Positions 58,655 to 64,000 of a DNA stretch of 64,000 nucleotides are shown here, one piece after another (positions within the stretch are counted from its first letter, which is position 1; every line of letters starts with the position of its first letter). Source of the stretch: Orychophragmus violaceus. Lineage: Eukaryota > Streptophyta > Magnoliopsida > Brassicales > Brassicaceae. Location of the stretch: contig CM058235.1 in NCBI GenBank assembly GCA_030180135.1, positions 95,289,006 to 95,353,005 of the forward strand, given 5' to 3'. A program made the translations under genes and the position numbers. The notes under the pieces are model-generated. The model was not told where the DNA came from and did no database searches. It saw only the letters and a program-made list of their open reading frames with translations.

Positions 58655-59005
58655 CCAATTAGGTCACGTGTTGGGATGGCCTCGAGCAACACACGCGATC
58701 GGGACGGCCGTGCCTCACGATCAGGACGTGCCTGGTTGTGATCGGGACGTTCGGGCCGTGTGATCGGGACGAGACAGCCGGGCCATCTCTCGCGATCGGA
58801 CGGGACGATGGGGACGATTGCGGGACGACAGCGGGATGATCGCAGCGATCCGCTCGGTCCATCCATGCGATCGATCCACTCGATCGTTCGCTTCATCTCT
58901 CGCGCTCGAGACGCGATCGCTCGGGTCAATACGCTCGGAATGACCACGCTACACGATCCTAGATCGGTCCGTGCGTCATCCGATGATCCGACGATCCGAC
59001 GCATA
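58655..59005. repeat. GATCG-rich cluster in copia D leader
   Basis: This is a run of CGATCGGGACG, GCGATCG and CGATCC motifs, similar in type to A and E. Confidence 0.82.
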
Positions 59006-59158
59006 CCGATTCATGTAGATCGGATCATGCGATTTCAATTTGTTTAGGTTTTAATTCTTTGTTTCTTAAGTGTTTTTCATTATCAGTAGGTTGATTCAAA
59101 AACACTTCTTAAACAATCCTAAACATGATTCTAAACAAGAAAAACCACATAACCAATA

Positions 59159-59170
59159 GCTCTGATACCA
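59159..59170 (-). promoter_or_regulatory. Copia D primer binding site (iMet)
   Basis: The minus strand reads TGGTATCAGAGC, one base inside the 5' LTR. Confidence 0.92.
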
Positions 59171-59171
59171 C

Positions 59172-59807
59172 TGTTGGATCGTTTAGTGTCTCCTGATTCA
59201 ATTCTCAGATTGATTCATCCTACTAAACATGCAGATCTAGGTTCTCTTGAATAGAAACATAATAGATCTCACCTGTTACCTTGTTTTGCAGCGGAATGGG
59301 AGGTAAAGGGTCAGAGATCAGCAGAACCACCAAGAGATGGATCCTCCAAAGGCTCACACACGCACACCGGGAAATTTGGCTGCTAGACCAGCTTAGAGAG
59401 GAGGCGCAGAGAGAGATATGGGAGGCGCAGAAGCTCTGAAAAATTAGAGAGCTAGGTCTGATTTTAGTCATTAAAATCCCTTCTAGTTCTCATGGGCTTT
59501 TGGGCCCAATTCTCAGTTCTGATTAAATCCCTTGGATTTAATCAGGCCCTTTAGTCTCTCTACGTACAGTAAATGCCTAGCACTTTTACCGTACTTCTGC
59601 TAAACCGTTCCTTCGTATTTTCCCGTTAGCTTAGGCGTGTGACCCATATGGGATCATATAATAAAGGCAATAAGTCCAAGACTTATAGATCATGAGCGGA
59701 CTCTAGCAAGCCATCATGACCCCCAGTATTATATGACTTATGTCTGATCATTGACATACTCTTACTTTCTAGAGACAGTACCGAGATTACTGGACACAAT
59801 TCCAACA
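59172..59807 (-). repeat. Copia D 5' LTR
   Basis: This 636-bp LTR differs from 44709-45344 at about two positions near GAGGCGCAGAGAGAG. It is followed by the GGGAT duplication. Confidence 0.92.
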
Positions 59808-61834
59808 GGGATTCCACACCTTACGTTATTTTGGGTGGTTTTTGGACTTAGGATCCTTCCCGTCGGTGCATCCGGTCAGGATAATCCATCCCGTCAGTCA
59901 GTATGGCCGAGATAGTTTTTCCCGTCAGTTCGTTTCCATCCAGTCAGTGGTTCTGGCTGCGAGAACGCTACTCCTTGGTAGTTTTGCCCCAGGGATTCCA
60001 CACCTTACGTCATTAGGGTGGTTTTTGGTCTTAGGATCCTTCCCGTCGGTGCATCCGGTCAGGATAATCCATTCCATCAGTCAGTATGGCCGAGATATTC
60101 CATCCCGTCAGTCCATTAGGGGGTTTTTGCCTTAGAATCCTTCCCGGTGGTGCAGCTGGCCAGGATAATTCATCACGTCAGTCAGTATGGCCGAGATAGT
60201 CCTTCCCGTCATTTCGTTTCCATCCTGTCAGTCATTCTATCTGCGAGAATGCTAGTCTTTTTTGTTTTGCCCGAGGGATTCCACACCTTACGTCATTTTG
60301 GGTGGTTTTTGGACTTAGGATCCTTCCCGGCGGTGCATCCGGTCAGGATAATCCATCCCGTCAGTCATTATGGCCGAGACAGTTTTTCCCGTCAGTTCGT
60401 TTCCATCCAGTCAGTGGTTCTGGCTGCGAGAACGCTAGTCCTTGGTAGTTTTGCCCTAGGGATTCCACACCTTACGTCATTAGGGTGGTTTTTGGTCTTC
60501 GGATCCTTCCCGTCGGTTCATCCGGTCAGGATAATCCATCCCGTCAGTCAGTATGGCCGAGATAGTCCTTCCCGTCAGTTGGTTTCCATCCCGTTAGTCA
60601 GTATGGCCGAGATAGTCCTTCACGTCAGTTCGTTTCCATCCCGTCAGTCATTCTGGCCCCGAGAATGCTAGTCCTTTGTTGTTTTGGCCGCGGGATTCCA
60701 CACCTTACGTCATTTAGGGTGGTTTTTGGCCTTAGGATCCTTCCCGGCGGTTCATCCGGTCATGATAATCCAGCCCGTCAGTCAGTATGGCCGAGATATT
60801 CCTTCCCGTCAGTCCATTAGGGGTTTTTGGCCTTAGGATCCTTCTCCCGGTGGATAGGATCAGTTTATCCTATCCCGTCATTGTTTTTTCCACCAATTTC
60901 TTCACCAGACCTCTTTGTTATCCATTTGAGAGGTTTGGGTCTTGATAGTTTCAAAAAAACTCGAGTCAATTTTTTCGGGTCATGGTGTATAGACGGGTTT
61001 TTCGGGTCATTTGTTTTCCACCAGACCTCTTTTATATCCCATTTTAAGGGTTTTGGTCATGATAGTTTCAAAAAAACTCGATCCAATTCTTCCTGGGTCA
61101 TGGAAACTTTCATTTTGGCCTTAGAATCCTTCTCGGCGATGCAACTGGTCAGGATAATCCATCACGTCAGTCAGTATGGCCGAGATAGTCCTTCCCATCA
61201 TTTCGTTTCCATCCCGTCAGTCATTCTGTCCGCGAGAATACTAGTCTTTTTTGTTTTGGCCGAGGGATTCCACACCTTACGTCATTTTGGGTGGTTTTTG
61301 GACTTAGGATCCTTCCCGGCGATGCATCCGGTCAGGATAATCCATCCCGTCAGTCATTATGGCCGAGACAGTCCTTCCCGTCAGTTCGTTACCATCCAGT
61401 TAGTCAGTATGGCCGAGATAGTCCTTCCCGTCATTTCGTGTCCATCCCGTCAGTCATTCTGTCCGCGAGAATGCTAGTCCTTTGTTTTTTTGGCCGAGGG
61501 ATTCCACACCTTACGTCATTTAGTGTGGTTTTTGGACTTAGGATCCTTCTCGGCGGTGCATCTAGTCAGGATAATCCATCACGTCAGTCAGTATGGCCGA
61601 GATAGTCCTTCCCGTCATTTCGTTTCCATCCCATCAGTCTTTCTGTCCGCGAGAATGCTAGTCTTTTTTTATTTTGGCCGAGGGATTCCACACCTTACGT
61701 CATTAGGGTGGTTTTTGGTCTTCGGATCCTTCCCGTCGGTTCATCCGGTCAAGATAATCCATCCCCTCAGTCAGTATGGCCGAGATAGTCCTTCCCGTCA
61801 GTTCGTTTCCATCCCGTTAGTCAGTATGGCCGAG
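59808..61834 (-). repeat. Satellite array, inverted orientation
   Basis: This is the same satellite in reverse complement, continuing 44239-44708 across element D. It includes one dimer module (~60840-61110) with its TATA-like motif and hairpin. Because of this orientation, long frames (174 codons at 60147-60671, 216 codons at 60827-61477) appear on the plus strand. They are the same stop-free repeat frame seen on the minus strand elsewhere. Confidence 0.87.
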
Positions 61835-64000
61835 TCGAGTTTTTTTGAAACTATAAAGACCCAAACCTCTCAAATGGATAACAAAGAGGTCTGGTGAAGA
61901 AATTGGTGGAGAAAACAATGACGGGATAGGATAAACTGATCCTATCCACCAGGGGAAGGATCCTAAGGCCAAAACCCCATAATGGACTGACGGGAAGGAA
62001 CATCTCAGCCATACTGACTGACGGGATGGATTATCATGACCGGATGAACCGCATGGAAGGATCCTAAGGCCAAAAAACCACCCTAAATGACGTAAGGTGT
62101 GGAATCCCTCGGCCAAAAAAACAAAGGACTAGCATTCTCGTGGACAAAATGACTGACGGGATGGAAACGAACTGACGTGAAGGACTATCTCGGCCATACT
62201 GACTGACGGGCTGGATTATCATGACCGGATGACTGGATTATCATGACCGGATTATCAAAACCACCCTAATGACGTAAGGTGTGGAATCCCTGGGCCAAAA
62301 TAAAAAAAGACTAGCATTCTCGCGGACAGAATGACTGATGGGATGGAAATGAAATGACGGGAAGGACTATCTCGGCCATACTGACTGACGTGATGGATTA
62401 TCCTAACCAGATGCACCGCCGAGAAGGATTCTAAGGCCAAAATGCAAGTTTCCATGACCCAGGAAGATTTGGATCGAGTTTTTTTGAAACTATCATGACC
62501 AAAACCCTTAAAATGGGATATAAAAGAGGTCTGGTGAAGAAATTGGTGGAAAACAAATGACCCGAAAAACCCGTCTATACACCGTGGGAAGGTTATAGCC
62601 TACCGAGAACCAAGGTTCCATGACCCGAAAAAAATTGACTCGAGTTTTTTTGAAACTATCAAGACCCAAACCTCTCAAATGGATAACAGAGAGGTCTGGT
62701 GCAGAAATTGGTGGAAAAAACAATGACGGGATAGGATAAACTGATCCTATCCACCGGGGGAAGGATCCTAAGGCCAAAACCCCCTAATGGACTGACGGGA
62801 AGGAATATCTCGGCCATACTGACTGATGGGATGGATTATCATGACCGGATGAACCGCCGGGAAGGATCCTTAGGCCAAAAACCACCCTAAATGACGTAAG
62901 GTGTGGAATCCCTCACGGCCAGAATGACTGAAGGGATGGAAACGAACTGACGTGAAGGACTATCTCGGCCATACTGACTGACGGGATGGAAACAAAATGA
63001 CGGGAAGGAATATCTCGGCCATACTGACTGACGGGATGGATTATCCTGACCGGATGCACTGACGGGAAGGATCCTAAGACCAAAAACCACCCAAATGGAC
63101 GTAAGGTGTGGAATCCCTGGGGCAAAACTACCTAGGACTAGCGTTCTCGCAGCCAGAACCACTAACTGGATGGAAACGAGCTGACGGGAAAAACTGTCTC
63201 GGCCATAATGACTGACGGGATGGATTATCCTGACCGGATGCACCGCCGGGAAGGATCCTAAGTCCAAAAACCACCCAAAATGACGTAAGGTGTGGAATCC
63301 CTCGGCCAAAACAAAAAAGACTAGTATTCTCGCGGACAGAATGACTGATGGGATGGAAACGAAATGACGGGAAGGACTATCTCGGCCATACTAACTGACG
63401 TGATGGACTATCTTGACCAGATGCACCGCCGGGAAGGCTTCTAAGGCCAAAATGCAAGTTTCCATGACCCGGGAAGAACTGGATCGAGTTTTTTTTAAAC
63501 TATCACGACCAAAACCCTTAAAATGGGATATAAAAGAGGTCTGGTGAAGAAATTGGTGGAAAACAAATGACCCGAAAAACCCGTATATGCACCGTGGGAA
63601 GGTTATAGCCTACCGAGAACTAAGGTTCCATGACCCGAAAAAATTTACTCGAGTTTTTTTTTTAAACTATCAAGACCCAAACCTCTCAAATGGATAACAA
63701 AGAAGTCTAGTGAAGAAATTGGTGGAAAAAACAATGACGGGATAGGATAAATTGATCCTATCCACCGGGGGAAGGATCCTAAGGCCAAAACCCCCTAATG
63801 GACTGACGGGAAGGAATATCTCGGCCATACTGACTGACGGGCTGGATTATCATGACCGGATGAACCGCCGGGAAGGATCCTAAGGCCAAAAACCACCCTA
63901 AATGACGTAAGGTGTGGAATCCCTCGGCCGACGGGATGGAAACGAACTGACGTGAAGGACTATCTCGACCATACTGACTAACGGGATGGAAACGAACTGA
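61835..64000 (+). repeat. Satellite array, forward orientation, to window end
   Basis: The array flips back at GGCCGAG|TCGAGTTTTTTT, joining mid-block to the poly-T start of a dimer module and sharing CGAG. It continues as ~200-bp blocks with modules at ~62450-62760 and ~63465-63770. It runs off the right edge. Confidence 0.87.

Larger units (their letters stand above)
57899..59171 (-). other. Copia D leader, LTR-proximal part
   Basis: This resumes after element E with the CCCTC duplication. It holds microrepeats (~58020-58195), hairpin motifs (~58285-58335), AAACCGG-type repeats, the GATCG cluster (58655-59005) and the primer site. Confidence 0.85.
44709..59807 (-). mobile_element. Copia element D, near full length, hosting element E
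   Basis: This minus-strand Ty1/copia element has 636-bp LTRs and GGGAT duplications at 44704-44708 and 59808-59812. Without the nested element E (50603-57898 plus one TSD) it would be about 7.8 kb. It has all parts: 5' LTR, iMet primer site, leader, gag-pol, 3' UTR, purine tract and 3' LTR. Three frame lesions in pol disable it. The LTRs differ at about two positions. Confidence 0.93.

Noticed and set aside
60827..61477. 216-codon and 174-codon (60147-60671) open frames, and many 60-146-codon frames of similar sequence on the minus strand
   Set aside because: They are one stop-free frame of the satellite, present in every copy and orientation, with the same repeating peptide. They have no domain and no sign of coding selection.

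Overview
The window reads as plant pericentromeric or knob heterochromatin, most likely from a Brassicaceae species. This is inferred from the Athila-type Ty3/gypsy element with a tRNA-Asp primer site, several copia elements primed by initiator tRNA-Met, and a long GC-moderate tandem-repeat array. I see no host gene, tRNA or rRNA gene. Everything falls into LTR retrotransposons (six elements, four of them bounded by visible target-site duplications for both ends, several nested) or one complex satellite family into which they inserted.

Layout. 1-11501: copia element A (minus strand, 3' end off the left edge). Its gag is split by a 5.9-kb non-autonomous element with 2213-bp LTRs (3033-8944, TSD GTCAC). 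A itself sits in the reverse-transcriptase region of copia element B (11502-16734, minus, 3' end also off-window). 16735-19402: satellite, two ~1.33-kb units. 19403-26901: copia element C (plus, TSD GGATT), with intact gag-protease but decayed pol. 26902-35588: satellite, ~2.8 copies of a 2802-bp higher-order unit, then 622-bp units. 35589-42199: Athila-like element (plus, TSD GGAAT) with one intact gag-protease ORF and no RT or integrase. 42200-44708: satellite with an inversion axis at ~44238. 44709-59807: copia element D (minus, TSD GGGAT), almost full length with three frame lesions; copia element E (50603-57898, plus, TSD CCCTC) is inserted in its leader. 59808-64000: satellite, inverted up to ~61834 and forward again after it.

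How the parts relate. A, B and D carry the complete gag-PR-IN-RT(-RH) module. C and E keep gag but share the same decayed pol, yet have almost identical LTR pairs, so they probably moved using proteins supplied by A/B/D-type relatives. B and C share one LTR type, and D and E share another, which suggests autonomous/non-autonomous partners or LTR exchange. All five copia LTRs contain a hairpin whose two arms co-vary in element A. Unrelated elements (copia leaders, Athila LTR/leader/ORF/3' region, and the 2.2-kb LTRs) all contain dense GATCG-rich repeat clusters. Athila and D inserted within 3 bp of the same satellite motif, and B and C at a second shared motif.

Limits: identities were judged by reading, not by alignment software, and lineage names below the superfamily level are inference.
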